A stretch of DNA of 64,000 nt from an uncultured Bacteroidales bacterium (GCA_937981765.1 CALJOM010000002.1:310001-374000); one strand, 5' to 3'. Numbered from the stretch's first letter, positions 34,850-44,165 are shown. Numbers and translations are program-made. Notes: generated from the letters alone by a model not told the origin.

Positions 34850-37800
34850 TTATATAGCGCTCTGTGGCTTTGAATTGTTGGGTGTGATATCTAATTTAGC
34901 TTCATTAGAGGCTTTTTTAATCTTGTTTATAGGCGATTTTGAAAACGAGTTGTAAAAGATTTTGTGTATTTCTGTGCGAATATTATTTCGTACTAACAAA
35001 AAGTTTTTACTATTGGGGTAGGTTCGATTCGATAAAAAGACATACAAGATTTTAGAATCGGGGTCCATCCAAAGGTATGTGCCTGTAAAGCCTGTATGAC
35101 CAAAACTTTTTAATGAAATGCCTTCAAACGTAGGACTATTTTTCGTGGTCCATCGGTCGGGTTTGTCAAACCCTAGGCCGCGTCGGTTTTTAGATGAGGC
35201 AAAATGCGATGTGGTAAAATATTCGACTGTTTTCTTTCGAAAAAATTGTTGATTACCATAAGTCCCATAATCTAAAAACATTTGTCCCATTTTGGCAACA
35301 TCGAGGGCAGTTCCAAATAGACCGGCATGCCCGCATTTTCCGCCTATGATGGCTGCCCCAGGATCATTAACAAAGCCATGGATTGTTTCTTTGCGAAAGG
35401 TTGGGTCAATTTCTGAAGGTGCGATTTCTTCTTTTGGAAAATATCGCAAAGGGTTGTATTTAAGAGAGGTTATTCCTAACGGCTGATAAAAAAGACTATC
35501 GGCAAGATGATCTATTCCCTTATACGTGATGCTTTCTATCATTTGCATGAATAGATAATACCCCAAGTCGCTGTATACATATTCGCCGGGATTTTTTAAT
35601 GGGGTTTGGTTTATAATTTTGAAAACAGAGTCAACCAATGCAGGGGAGGTATATAGGTTTTCCGATATTTGGATAGGAAATTCATTTTGTAAATGATTGC
35701 TGAAAAATTCCGGTAAAAGTTCATTGTTCTGATTCATAAAATTTTTGTAAAAAGATATCCATCCATCCAAGCCTGATCTGTGGGAGAGAATGTCGATTAG
35801 TTTAAGGTCTCTTAAGATTTCAGAAGTGGTAATGTATTTGCCAATGGGATCGTTCATTGAGATTGTTCCTTTTTCGTAAAGATGCATTAGCAATGGGGTG
35901 GTAACCAAAATTTTTGTTAATGATGCCAGGTCGTAAATTGTATTTTCGGTTACCGGAGTAATTGAGTCGTAGGTGTGAAATCCAAACGATTTAAAGTAAA
36001 ACACATATCCATCCTTAGCACAAAGTATTTGTCCTCCGGGAGTCATTCCTCGACGTATTGCAACCGTCATTATTGAATCTACCTTTTTTAAAGTATCTTC
36101 CGACGCCCCTACGGCTTTTGGGTGAACGAATCCTAATCGTGTTTTTGATGTTCTGATGCCTGTCCCTTTTTTATATGGTCCGGTTGTAACGGGGAGTTTA
36201 CCTTTTGATTCTATTCCGCCAAAAATTAATTGTGCGGCATAATCTTGCGTGTATCGGTTATCTTCGTATGCAACTACCACAGCATCAAACAGTTTTCCGT
36301 TTACATTTTTTGAAAACATGTAAGGATTACCAAAAACTACTAAAATGACGTTGGTTTTTTGGGTAAGTTTTTCCAAAAAGTTCACGCTTTTCTTAGTTAC
36401 ACCGTAATTTTTTGTAGCAAATTGTGATAATCCAAACCAGGGAACAATGGCATATGGATATTTACTTGCTGTGTTCAGGATGTCGTTCTCTTGATTTTCG
36501 GTTAAATTATCGTTATACCATAAATTGCAGGTGGCATTATAACTTGCGACTCGCTTGAAAAAAGCGCTGTTTTCTTTACCATTGATAGAAATGATAAGGC
36601 TTTGGGTTGTAAGATTTTCTATCGGGAGAATATTATTTTTGTTTTCCAGCACTGTTAAGGCCAAAGCAGCAAATAGGTGGTTCAAAAACTCGATGTTTCC
36701 GTTTTGGAGTCGGTTAAACAAATTTTCTAATTCAATAGGTGTATAGTTTTTAAGCCCCACTTTCTCTTTGGCCGCCAGTATTTTTTTTACTCGGCTGTTT
36801 AGTTCTGCCATACTAATTTCTCCTGAATTAATAGCTTTTTCTAATCGATTTAAGGCTTGTGCAGCATCGGTGGGCATAAGTAAAATGTCGTTTCCGGCTT
36901 TAAAAGCACGTATTATTGCCTCATCTTGTGTAAATTGCTTTGTTACTCCTCCCATTTCCATGGCATCGGTAAAAATGAGGCCGTTGAATCGATAGTTCTC
37001 TTTTAGAAGTTTTGTAACAATAGGATACGATAACGTGGCAGGCAGGTCGGTGGTAGAGTCGAGTGCTGGAACCGACATGTGAGCAATCATAATTCCGGAC
37101 AACCCCATTCTGATAAGATTACGGAATGGGTAAAGTTCATTGGTTTCAAGATGTTGTTTCGATTGAGTAATAACGGGCAACCCATAATGCGAATCAACTT
37201 CTGTATCTCCATGTCCGGGAAAATGCTTGGCTGTTACAATTAGTCCTTGGTCTTGCATTCCCGACATGTAGGCATAACTAAGTCGGAGAACTTTGTTCTT
37301 ATCTTCTCCAAACGACCGGTAATTAATTACAGGGTTATTCGGATTGTTGTTTATATCAACTACTGGAGCAAAATTTATGTGTATGCCCATAAGGCGACAT
37401 TGTCGAGCAATTTCAACACCCATATCGTATACAAGTCCCTCGTTATCGGCAGCACCGAGCATCATTTGTTTCGGGAAAGGTTCAATACTGTCGAGTCGCA
37501 TGGCTAGACCCCATTCACCGTCAATGGCTATTAGCAAGGGTGTTTTTGCTTTGCTCTGCAGAAAATTTGTGTAGCGGGCTTGTCGAACAGGACTGCCTTT
37601 CATAAAAATAACGCCACCAATATTAAATTTTTCAACCAGTAGTGCAACGTTTTTAAGACTTTCTTCTCCTTGGGCAGAACTGAGTCCTACAACAAACAGT
37701 TGCCCTATTTTTTCACGCAAGCTTAGGGATTGTAAAACGGAATCAACCCAGAATGTGGCGGTGTCGAAACAAAAAAAGTTTCCGCGTGTTTCTTCCAGAG

Positions 37801-37900
37801 TTTCATCCTTTGGGGCAGGTTTATTTTCGGGAAAGATGTACAACGAGTTGGTTAGCACAAAAATCAAGGCAATTCCTACTAGTATTGAAATTTTTCTCAT
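34850..37900 (-). CDS. Fusion of GH3 (NagZ-like) glycosidase and class C beta-lactamase-like serine hydrolase
   Basis: A 1016-residue exported protein (N-terminal hydrophobic segment). The GH3 part (about 45-400) has KHFPGHGDTEVDSH (225-238), the His/Asp dyad loop of NagZ-type beta-N-acetylglucosaminidases, and the nucleophile Asp312 in FTDAMEM. A GH3 C-terminal-like domain follows (about 400-600). The serine-hydrolase part (about 625-985) has S660-L-T-K663, a YSD motif in YVYSDLGYY and H935-T-G-F-T-G. One chain could therefore cleave a glycan bond and a peptide or ester on the same murein fragment. This domain pairing occurs in other Bacteroidota. It is probably periplasmic and monocistronic. 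Confidence 0.85.
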   Translation of the reverse strand: MRKISILVGIALIFVLTNSLYIFPENKPAPKDETLEETRGNFFCFDTATFWVDSVLQSLSLREKIGQLFVVGLSSAQGEESLKNVALLVEKFNIGGVIFMKGSPVRQARYTNFLQSKAKTPLLIAIDGEWGLAMRLDSIEPFPKQMMLGAADNEGLVYDMGVEIARQCRLMGIHINFAPVVDINNNPNNPVINYRSFGEDKNKVLRLSYAYMSGMQDQGLIVTAKHFPGHGDTEVDSHYGLPVITQSKQHLETNELYPFRNLIRMGLSGIMIAHMSVPALDSTTDLPATLSYPIVTKLLKENYRFNGLIFTDAMEMGGVTKQFTQDEAIIRAFKAGNDILLMPTDAAQALNRLEKAINSGEISMAELNSRVKKILAAKEKVGLKNYTPIELENLFNRLQNGNIEFLNHLFAALALTVLENKNNILPIENLTTQSLIISINGKENSAFFKRVASYNATCNLWYNDNLTENQENDILNTASKYPYAIVPWFGLSQFATKNYGVTKKSVNFLEKLTQKTNVILVVFGNPYMFSKNVNGKLFDAVVVAYEDNRYTQDYAAQLIFGGIESKGKLPVTTGPYKKGTGIRTSKTRLGFVHPKAVGASEDTLKKVDSIMTVAIRRGMTPGGQILCAKDGYVFYFKSFGFHTYDSITPVTENTIYDLASLTKILVTTPLLMHLYEKGTISMNDPIGKYITTSEILRDLKLIDILSHRSGLDGWISFYKNFMNQNNELLPEFFSNHLQNEFPIQISENLYTSPALVDSVFKIINQTPLKNPGEYVYSDLGYYLFMQMIESITYKGIDHLADSLFYQPLGITSLKYNPLRYFPKEEIAPSEIDPTFRKETIHGFVNDPGAAIIGGKCGHAGLFGTALDVAKMGQMFLDYGTYGNQQFFRKKTVEYFTTSHFASSKNRRGLGFDKPDRWTTKNSPTFEGISLKSFGHTGFTGTYLWMDPDSKILYVFLSNRTYPNSKNFLLVRNNIRTEIHKIFYNSFSKSPINKIKKASNEAKLDITPNNSKPQSAI

Positions 37901-37976
37901 TGGGTACGAAAATTTTTAAAATCCCGACAAAGATAGTTTTTAATAACTATCAGCAAACTGCGGTTGATGGGATTAT

Positions 37977-38001
37977 TAAAAAAAAGGAGCCCTTAGGCTC
38001 C
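37977..38001 (-). terminator. Rho-independent terminator after the DUF2795-type gene
   Basis: GGAGCC (37986-37991) pairs with GGCTCC (37996-38001), 4-base loop. On the minus strand it is followed by a run of nine T. Confidence 0.9.
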
Positions 38002-38027
38002 CTGATTTTTCGATAACACAAGATTTT

Positions 38028-38249
38028 CTAATACTCATCCTCATTGAATAAGAAATCTTCCTTAGTAGGATAATCGGGCCAAATGTCTTCAATACTTTCA
38101 TAAATTTCGCCTTCCTCCTCAATCTCTTGAAGATTTTCAATTACTTCAAGAGGGGCACCGGTACGGATAGCATAGTCAATCAACTCTTCTTTAGTGGCCG
38201 GCCAGGGAGCATCTTCCAACTTTGAGGCTAATTCCAGTGTCCAATACAT
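38028..38249 (-). CDS. Small conserved protein, DUF2795-type
   Basis: A 73-residue acidic cytosolic protein (MYWTLELASKLEDAPWPATK..., ending TKEDFLFNEDEY). The PWPATKEELIDYAIRTGAPLE wording is that of the DUF2795 family, which is strongly conserved and found as a tiny stand-alone gene in Bacteroidota. Function is unknown; the helical, charged fold suggests a binding protein. It lies 50 bases downstream of the adenosyltransferase gene and ends in a strong terminator. Confidence 0.8.
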   Translation of the reverse strand: MYWTLELASKLEDAPWPATKEELIDYAIRTGAPLEVIENLQEIEEEGEIYESIEDIWPDYPTKEDFLFNEDEY

Positions 38250-38299
38250 ACGTTTAGAGTTTAAGTGTTGTTAACGCGTATGCAAATTTATAAATTTTT

Positions 38300-38851
38300 T
38301 TATTTGCGGGGTTTCCAGACAATTTCTTTTGCTTTTACATCGTAGCTTAATTTTCTTCCGAGCACAAATAAATAATCCGAAAGCCGGTTAAGGTATTTCA
38401 CCACCATTTCGCAGTTGCCGAATTGCTCATGAACCTGTAGGGCCAAACGTTCGGCTCTTCTGCAGATGCAACGGGCTACTTGAGCATGGGAAGCTGTAGG
38501 ATGCCCTCCAGGAAGAATAAAGGCTCTCAAGGGCGGCAATATTTCATTCATTGTGTCCATTTCTCGTTCTAAGAATTCAAGGTCAGAATTGTATAGTTTT
38601 GGGATATTTTCTGAGGCAGTTTCACTTTCGGTAGCTAGAATGGCCGAAGCCGACATAAGGCGCTCCTGAATTTCGATTAATGCTTCCTGAAAATGTTTAT
38701 CTACTTTGGGTTGGTCTCGTAACAAACCTAGATAGCATATCAACTCGTCGAGTGTACCATAGGCTTCAATTCGGATATGATATTTGGGAACCCTGGTTCC
38801 TCCCAGTAGGGAAGTGGTTCCGTCATCTCCTGTTTTTGTATATATTTTCAT
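38300..38851 (-). CDS. PduO-type ATP:cob(I)alamin adenosyltransferase
   Basis: A 183-residue enzyme that adds the 5'-deoxyadenosyl group from ATP to cob(I)alamin, making coenzyme B12. The N-terminal ATP loop MKIYTKTGDDGTTSLLGG and the helix ARCICRRAERLAL with the Arg pair, then LNRLSDYLFVLGRKL, are diagnostic of the PduO type. It would serve B12 salvage for mutases such as methylmalonyl-CoA mutase in succinate-propionate metabolism. No other cobalamin gene is in this window. Confidence 0.92.
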   Translation of the reverse strand: MKIYTKTGDDGTTSLLGGTRVPKYHIRIEAYGTLDELICYLGLLRDQPKVDKHFQEALIEIQERLMSASAILATESETASENIPKLYNSDLEFLEREMDTMNEILPPLRAFILPGGHPTASHAQVARCICRRAERLALQVHEQFGNCEMVVKYLNRLSDYLFVLGRKLSYDVKAKEIVWKPRK

Positions 38852-39005
38852 TCTTTGTTTGGAAATTTTTGAAACTTGATTGTGTTAATTTGCCGGATGC
38901 ACTTTTTGAGGGTTTGGCAATTTTTCAGCGAAGATAATCTTTTTCTTTATTACGTAAACGAGTAAAATAAGTTTTGGTTGCATTTAAAGTTTTCGGCAAA
39001 AATTG

Positions 39006-39013
39006 TATCTTTG
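39006..39013 (+). promoter_or_regulatory. Bacteroidota -7 box (TATCTTTG) for the 39040 lipoprotein
   Basis: A perfect TAnnTTTG match 26 bases before the ATG at 39040. It shows that the longer upstream open frame is not the real start. Confidence 0.5.
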
Positions 39014-39039
39014 GATGTCGAACTCAAAAAATATTTGGC

Positions 39040-39627
39040 ATGAAAAAATTATTTGTTTTAGCGGTAGCTGCTATTGCAGTCGTTGCTTGCGGACCGAAAA
39101 GTCAAAAGCAAGAAAATCTTGAGAAATTTGATGTAACTAAGGTTTTTGAACAAGCCGATCAGCTTATTGGAAAAACCATTACTGTTGAGGGAACTGTGGT
39201 TCATATATGTGGTCATGGAGGCGATAAAATGTTTTTATCAGCTGAGGAAGGTCAAACTCGTTTAAAAGTTGAACCTTCAGGAAATTTGCAATCTTTCTCC
39301 CCCGAAATGGAAGGATCAGTTGCTTTGGTAACCGGTGTTCTTGAAGAGATGCGTATCGATGAGGAATATCTGAAAAAATGGGAAAGTGAACTCTCAGCCG
39401 AAGGCGATCATGAGGGACATGATCATTCAGCATCTGGGAAAAAAGCCGACCAAGGTGAACATACCTCTGCCATGGAAAAAATCAATAAATATCGCGAGCA
39501 GTTGGCATCCTCTCCCAAAGGGTACCTATCATTTTACACTTTAAAGGCTACAAAAGTTGAAATGGTAGAAAAATCTGAGAGCGAGCAGGCTGAAAATGAG
39601 TCAGAAGAATCTGAGCAAAAGAATTAA
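39040..39627 (+). CDS. His-rich OB-fold-like lipoprotein
   Basis: A 195-residue lipoprotein (VLAVAAIAVVACGPK, Cys17). The core KTITVEGTVVHICGHGGDKMFL looks like an OB-fold strand pair with a Cys-x-x-His cluster. A His/Asp/Glu stretch follows (GDHEGHDHSASGKK, then GEHTS), and the C-terminus is Glu/Ser-rich. The His and Cys residues suggest metal binding in the periplasm, which is inference. The ATG at 39040 is fixed by the promoter and the lipoprotein signal. Confidence 0.6.
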   Translation: MKKLFVLAVAAIAVVACGPKSQKQENLEKFDVTKVFEQADQLIGKTITVEGTVVHICGHGGDKMFLSAEEGQTRLKVEPSGNLQSFSPEMEGSVALVTGVLEEMRIDEEYLKKWESELSAEGDHEGHDHSASGKKADQGEHTSAMEKINKYREQLASSPKGYLSFYTLKATKVEMVEKSESEQAENESEESEQKN

Positions 39628-39679
39628 GTTTTATCCTAATTCAAATTATTAATTTTATACATTCATTTTCATCGATCGT

Positions 39680-40303
39680 ATGTCGAATTCAATAAAGCGC
39701 ATTGCAGTATTCTGTGGTTCGCACACAGGAGTAAGGCATGAATATTTGACTGCTGCTACTAAACTGGGCAAACTTCTGGCTAATAACCAAATTGAGTTAG
39801 TTTATGGAGGCTCGTCGGTTGGGCTGATGCATCAATTAGCTCGTAGTGTTAAAAAACACGGCGGAAAAGCTATCGGAGTGATTACTAGGTTTTTAAGCGA
39901 AAAAGGATTAGCTGAGACAGCCATTGATGAGTTAATTGTTGTTGAAACCATGCAGCAACGAAAGGCAAAAATGATGGAGTTGGCCGATGCTTTTATCGCC
40001 CTACCTGGCGGTTTTGGAACGCTGGAAGAGATTTTTGAAGTAATTACTGCTTCACAACTAGGGCATCATCAAAAGCCAATAGGATTTGCCAACATTAATG
40101 GTTACTATGGTTTGCTGCTTCGTTATTTCGACATAATGATCGAAGAAGGTTTTGTTAATCCTAAGCACCGAAATACTGTGGTTTCCTCAGAAAAAGTTGA
40201 TGTTCTTCTAAAGATGCTATTCGAATATCAGGCCCCAGTTTATCAAAAATACGTGGAGGATGTCCGGGATTTTTTGAATTTTAATGTGGTAGATCCGGAT
40301 TAA
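39680..40303 (+). CDS. LOG family protein (nucleoside 5'-monophosphate phosphoribohydrolase type)
   Basis: A 207-residue Rossmann-fold enzyme of the Lonely Guy family. The diagnostic PGGFGTLEE is present, with the upstream QQRKAKMMELADAFIAL, and the N-terminus KRIAVFCGSHTG / ELVYGGSSVGLM. Family members split ribose 5-phosphate from purine nucleotides, the last step in cytokinin making in plants and some bacteria; in gut-type bacteria the role is unclear. It follows the His-rich lipoprotein by 52 bases and has its own terminator. Confidence 0.88.
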   Translation: MSNSIKRIAVFCGSHTGVRHEYLTAATKLGKLLANNQIELVYGGSSVGLMHQLARSVKKHGGKAIGVITRFLSEKGLAETAIDELIVVETMQQRKAKMMELADAFIALPGGFGTLEEIFEVITASQLGHHQKPIGFANINGYYGLLLRYFDIMIEEGFVNPKHRNTVVSSEKVDVLLKMLFEYQAPVYQKYVEDVRDFLNFNVVDPD

Positions 40304-40322
40304 AAAAATGTTAACCATTTTG

Positions 40323-40356
40323 AAAAAGCGGACGTAAAATCTTTCGTCCGCTTTTT
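40323..40356 (+). terminator. Rho-independent terminator after the LOG gene
   Basis: AAAAAGCGGACG (40323-40334) pairs perfectly with CGTCCGCTTTTT (40345-40356), 10-base loop. Confidence 0.92.
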
Positions 40357-40383
40357 GCTTTTAAACACAAAATTGTACTTTTG
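40354..40383 (+). promoter_or_regulatory. Bacteroidota promoter for the M6-like protease gene
   Basis: TTTG (40354-40357), 18-base spacer, TACTTTTG (40376-40383). The -33 element overlaps the T tail of the preceding terminator. It is 26 bases before the ATG. Confidence 0.6.
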
Positions 40384-40409
40384 CCAATGGATTTTAAAAA
40401 AACCTTACA

Positions 40410-42431
40410 ATGAAGCGACTAATTTTGTTCCTGCTCGGGCTCTTTTTTGCACACATTTATGCAGCCCCGTTCGAAAATCTACCCTATCGGGTTACTCAAC
40501 CCGACGGCACAACCCTCCAGCTTTATCAATCTGGGGATGAGTTTTTTAACTGGCTTCACGACAAAGATGGTTATCCTGTAATTCAGGGTACAGACGGTTA
40601 TTATTTTTACGCATATTATGATGGCGAGCAATACGTTGCTTCCCTACATAGAGCTGACCAAAGTAATCCTCGTGCTCTTGGGTTAAGTTCCGTACTTCAG
40701 GTTAATAAGGCTCTGATTCGTGAACGTCGGGAGGCGATGATAATTCCACCTAAGCCAGTGCTTGTTGAAAACCGTAATACAAAAAACACATTGCATACAG
40801 GCACTTTTAATAACCTGGTTATCTATATTCGTTTTGCCGATGAATCTGAAATCGAAACACCCCAGCATGTTTATGACCAACGCTTAAATCAGCCCGATGG
40901 ATACTCAGTAAAGGCATATTTTAACGAGGTTTCATATAATCAATTGATTATACAAAGTTATCATTTTCCTCAGGCAACAAATCCAGAGACGAGTAACGCT
41001 TCGTATATGGATAGCTATCCAAGAAGCTACTATCAGCCCTACGATTCTGCTAATAATCCCAACGGCTACAATGGAAGCACCGAACGACGGATACGCGAAC
41101 ACCAGCTTTTGGTAAATGCCGTTCAATGGATTAATCAAAACCATCCGGTTCCGGCCGATTTAAATATCGATGCCGATGGCGACGGGTATGTTGATAATGT
41201 TTGTTTCATGATTAAAGGGAACGCAGGTGCTTGGGCCGATTTATTATGGGCTCACCGTTGGGCACTGTATACTTATGACGTTTATATCAATGGTAAAAGG
41301 GTTTGGGATTATACATTTCAGCCCGAAAATCAGGTTAGTGTCAGAACCTTGTCGCATGAATTGTTTCATGTGCTGGGAGCTCCTGATTTATACCATTACT
41401 ACAACTACACCAATATCAAACCTGCCGGGAAATGGGATATCATGAATAGCGGTTCGGGGCATATGCTTAATTATATGAAATGGAAATATAGTGAACAATA
41501 CTGGATATCCGACATTCCAACCATAACTACTTCAGGACTGTACACTATTTTGCCTTCAACTTCTCCGGTTAACAATTGTTATAAAATACCATCACCGAAT
41601 TCAAGTACTGAATATTTTGTGGTTGAGTACCGCAAGTTTTCCGGTGAATTTGAATCATTGCTTCCAAACCAAGGGTTAATTGTGTACCGTATAAATACTC
41701 TTTTTACCGGCAATGCACAATACGACGGGACATCAATATTCGACGAAGTGTATGTATACCGTCCGGATGGAACTTTAACTGCAAACGGAAGTCCTGACGA
41801 CGCCAACTATTCCGTTTCTGCCTGGCGAACGGCAATTAACGATGCTACCAATCCATCGTGTTTCTTAAGCCAGGGAGGCGCCGGAGGAATTCATATTTTC
41901 GATATATCCGATTTGGCAGATTCTATGTCCTTTAAAGTATCTTTTGGATCTCAAGGTCAGTTAGTTGTGGTTGCAGAACCACAGGAAGGGGGTAATCCAA
42001 CCGGTGCCGGAACATACTCGCTTGGGGAAACTGTGCAATTGGTTTCAAATCCAAATGTTGGATACCAATTTGTGGCTTGGGTTAAACCCAGCGGCATATT
42101 TTTAGGTTTATCGCAAATCCTCAACTATAGTATTTCACAACCACTCGATACCGTTAAGGCTGTTTATCGTCAGGTTGTTTCAGTGGAAAACCTCGAAGAC
42201 GGAAATCGAGTGTATCCCAATCCGGTAAAAGAGAAAATATATTTTTCGCAACCTTTAGTTTCAGGCTCTGTTGAAATATTTTCTGTAGACGGACGAAGAT
42301 ATGTTTCCACCAATATTTCCGGTACCGAACAGGAACTCAATGTGGAACAATTGCCCGATGGTGTTTATATTATTCGGTGGATAGGTGAGGGAAATATTCC
42401 CAAACAATCACGTATTGTAAAAACCAAATAA
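40410..42431 (+). CDS. M6-family (immune inhibitor A-like) metalloprotease with T9SS sorting domain
   Basis: A 673-residue secreted protease. The signal peptide ends near IYAAP (about 19). After an N-terminal prodomain (20-130) the catalytic domain follows with SHELFHVLGAPDLYH (zinc ligands His316 and His320, Glu317 as base) and a DADGDGYVDN loop that probably binds calcium. An InlB-type repeat domain lies at about 515-590, of the same type as in the giant surface protein, and the Por/T9SS sorting domain at about 601-673 (VYPNPVKEKIYF...). It should be exported across the outer membrane and cut at the sorting domain. It is monocistronic with its own promoter and terminator. Confidence 0.88.
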   Translation: MKRLILFLLGLFFAHIYAAPFENLPYRVTQPDGTTLQLYQSGDEFFNWLHDKDGYPVIQGTDGYYFYAYYDGEQYVASLHRADQSNPRALGLSSVLQVNKALIRERREAMIIPPKPVLVENRNTKNTLHTGTFNNLVIYIRFADESEIETPQHVYDQRLNQPDGYSVKAYFNEVSYNQLIIQSYHFPQATNPETSNASYMDSYPRSYYQPYDSANNPNGYNGSTERRIREHQLLVNAVQWINQNHPVPADLNIDADGDGYVDNVCFMIKGNAGAWADLLWAHRWALYTYDVYINGKRVWDYTFQPENQVSVRTLSHELFHVLGAPDLYHYYNYTNIKPAGKWDIMNSGSGHMLNYMKWKYSEQYWISDIPTITTSGLYTILPSTSPVNNCYKIPSPNSSTEYFVVEYRKFSGEFESLLPNQGLIVYRINTLFTGNAQYDGTSIFDEVYVYRPDGTLTANGSPDDANYSVSAWRTAINDATNPSCFLSQGGAGGIHIFDISDLADSMSFKVSFGSQGQLVVVAEPQEGGNPTGAGTYSLGETVQLVSNPNVGYQFVAWVKPSGIFLGLSQILNYSISQPLDTVKAVYRQVVSVENLEDGNRVYPNPVKEKIYFSQPLVSGSVEIFSVDGRRYVSTNISGTEQELNVEQLPDGVYIIRWIGEGNIPKQSRIVKTK

Positions 42432-42466
42432 TAAAAAAGAGCTGCCTAAAAGCAGCTCTTTTTTAT
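42431..42466. terminator. Bidirectional terminator between protease and dehydratase genes
   Basis: A perfect 15-bp stem (42431-42445 with 42452-42466, core AGAGCTGC/GCAGCTCT), 6-base loop, A run on the left and T run on the right. Confidence 0.9.
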
Positions 42467-42498
42467 GAATAGCTATTGGAAGTAGACATTTTGACGAA

Positions 42499-43449
42499 TT
42501 AAAACGGCAGATTATCGATATCTACATTTCCTCCTGTTAGAATTACCGTCACGCTCTTTTTTACAAATCTCTCTTTAGAAATTAGCACTGCTGCCAGTGC
42601 TACTGCTGAAGAAGGTTCAATTACTATTTTTGCCCTTGTCCAAAATAGCTTCATGGCGTGAATAATGTCGTCTTCACTAACGGTAATTACATCGCTTACG
42701 TATTTCTGGATAATTGGGAATGTAAGGTCGCCCAGACCAGTTCGTAAGCCATCGGCAATAGTTTTTGGCGATTCCATTGGGATTATTGTTCCTTGTTGCA
42801 ATGAACGAAAACAATCGTCGGCCCCTTTGGGCTCAGCAGCTATGATTTTTGTTTGTGGCGAGAAACATTGCGTTGCCAGCGCTGTTCCGGAAATTAACCC
42901 TCCGCCACCGACAGGAACAACAATATAATCTGGTGAATCAATCTCTTGGTAAATTTCGATGGCACAGGTGGCTTGCCCGGCTATCACCTCCCTCTGATTG
43001 TAGGGATGAATAAACGTAGCTCCGTTTTTTTCTACTATTTCATTAGCCGTATTTTCCCTTGATTTTAATGTTGGAAGGCATTCTACAATAATACCTCCAT
43101 ACGATTTAACCGCCTCCTTTTTGCTTTTTGGGGCATTTTCGGGCATCACAATCCAGGCTTTTATCCCTTTTAAATTTGCTGCCTTTGACAGTGCTTGGGC
43201 AAAATTCCCGGATGAATGTGTTACTACTCCTTTTAAAACCTCTTCCCCTGTAAGTGATAGAATGGCATTGGTTGCCCCTCTGATTTTAAATGATCCGGTT
43301 TTTTGGAAACTTTCGCATTTAAAAAATAGTTCTGCGCCGGTTTCCCGATTGAGGATTTTGCTGGTTACAATCGGAGTTTTATGAATAAACGGTTCAATTC
43401 TATCCTTCACTTGTAACAATTCGTTTAAGGTAAAATTTAGCGTTTGCAT
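42499..43449 (-). CDS. PLP-dependent threonine/serine dehydratase (or racemase) family
   Basis: A 316-residue fold-type II PLP enzyme. The cofactor Lys55 is in GSFKIRGA, the substrate loop is SSGNFAQ, the phosphate cup is VPVGGGGLISG, and LTGGNVD closes the active site. The length, with no C-terminal ACT domain, fits catabolic threonine dehydratase (TdcB-like) or serine racemase; the sequence alone does not separate them. The neighbouring ICMT-like gene ends 8 bases before its ATG, so they share a transcript. Confidence 0.78.
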   Translation of the reverse strand: MQTLNFTLNELLQVKDRIEPFIHKTPIVTSKILNRETGAELFFKCESFQKTGSFKIRGATNAILSLTGEEVLKGVVTHSSGNFAQALSKAANLKGIKAWIVMPENAPKSKKEAVKSYGGIIVECLPTLKSRENTANEIVEKNGATFIHPYNQREVIAGQATCAIEIYQEIDSPDYIVVPVGGGGLISGTALATQCFSPQTKIIAAEPKGADDCFRSLQQGTIIPMESPKTIADGLRTGLGDLTFPIIQKYVSDVITVSEDDIIHAMKLFWTRAKIVIEPSSAVALAAVLISKERFVKKSVTVILTGGNVDIDNLPF

Positions 43450-43457
43450 ATTACAAG

Positions 43458-44105
43458 CTATTTAAATAAAAGTAACCCTGGAGTTGTCGAACGATAGTTT
43501 TCCCACTTTTCTCCAAAAGATATTTTCAACAATTTTTCTTCCATACAGGACAGCCAGTAGACCAAAATATATAAAACCAACACCCCAGCGATACTAAATA
43601 ATGAATTGAACGTGAGAGCACAACTAAATCCCAGCTCGATTAATCCTAAATAGTAGGGATGCCGATTTAGGCGATATATGCCATGGGTAACAAGAACTGT
43701 TGTGTTTGATGGTTTTTCTGAGAAAACCTTATGAAATTGATATTGAGAGCTTGCCAGAAAAACAAACGCTTCTATAACCATTAGAATTCCAACATATTTT
43801 GGCCACCCGGCGTCAAAAAGCGCTATATTGTTTTTAGGGATAATACATAACAAAAATATAATCAGCAGCAGAATATACATTAGTACCGATACCGTGGTGT
43901 AAATTTTGGGAAGCAACATATCGTGAGGCATAACCCAATCGAATTTTTTAAAGAAGAATGCCCAAACGGCGCTGAAAAACAGAAACAAAAACAACCAAAC
44001 TGTTTCAACTGAAATTATCCGCAAATCAACCACGTCGAAAATGTTTAAAACTATAATTCCAGTCGAAAGTGTTGCAAGAAATAGGGTTGCTGTTGATTTT
44101 TCCAT
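43458..44105 (-). CDS. ICMT/PEMT-like membrane methyltransferase family protein
   Basis: A 215-residue integral membrane protein with about six helices. The C-terminal motif LVTHGIYRLNRHPYYLGL, followed by EEKLLKISFGEKWENYRSTTP, is the SAM-binding signature of isoprenylcysteine carboxyl methyltransferase and phospholipid N-methyltransferase relatives. The bacterial substrate is unknown. The ATG at 44105 is preferred over the TTG at 44132, since the promoter places the transcript start near 44127. It is first gene of a pair with the dehydratase. Confidence 0.7.
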   Translation of the reverse strand: MEKSTATLFLATLSTGIIVLNIFDVVDLRIISVETVWLFLFLFFSAVWAFFFKKFDWVMPHDMLLPKIYTTVSVLMYILLLIIFLLCIIPKNNIALFDAGWPKYVGILMVIEAFVFLASSQYQFHKVFSEKPSNTTVLVTHGIYRLNRHPYYLGLIELGFSCALTFNSLFSIAGVLVLYILVYWLSCMEEKLLKISFGEKWENYRSTTPGLLLFK

Positions 44106-44133
44106 GAGGAAAACGGTTGAATCTTCGTCCAAT

Positions 44134-44165
44134 CAAAAGTATAAAATACACCGTTTTTAAGCAAA
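44134..44165 (-). promoter_or_regulatory. Canonical Bacteroidota promoter for the ICMT-like/dehydratase pair
   Basis: On the minus strand TTTG (44165-44162), 20-base spacer, TACTTTTG (44141-44134). A full consensus match 28 bases before the ATG at 44105. Confidence 0.7.

Noticed and set aside
37901-38027. Riboswitch (cobalamin or other) near the B12 adenosyltransferase gene
   Set aside because: The gaps around 37901-38027 and 38852-39039 are short and lack a B12-box-like sequence; only a terminator hairpin is visible.
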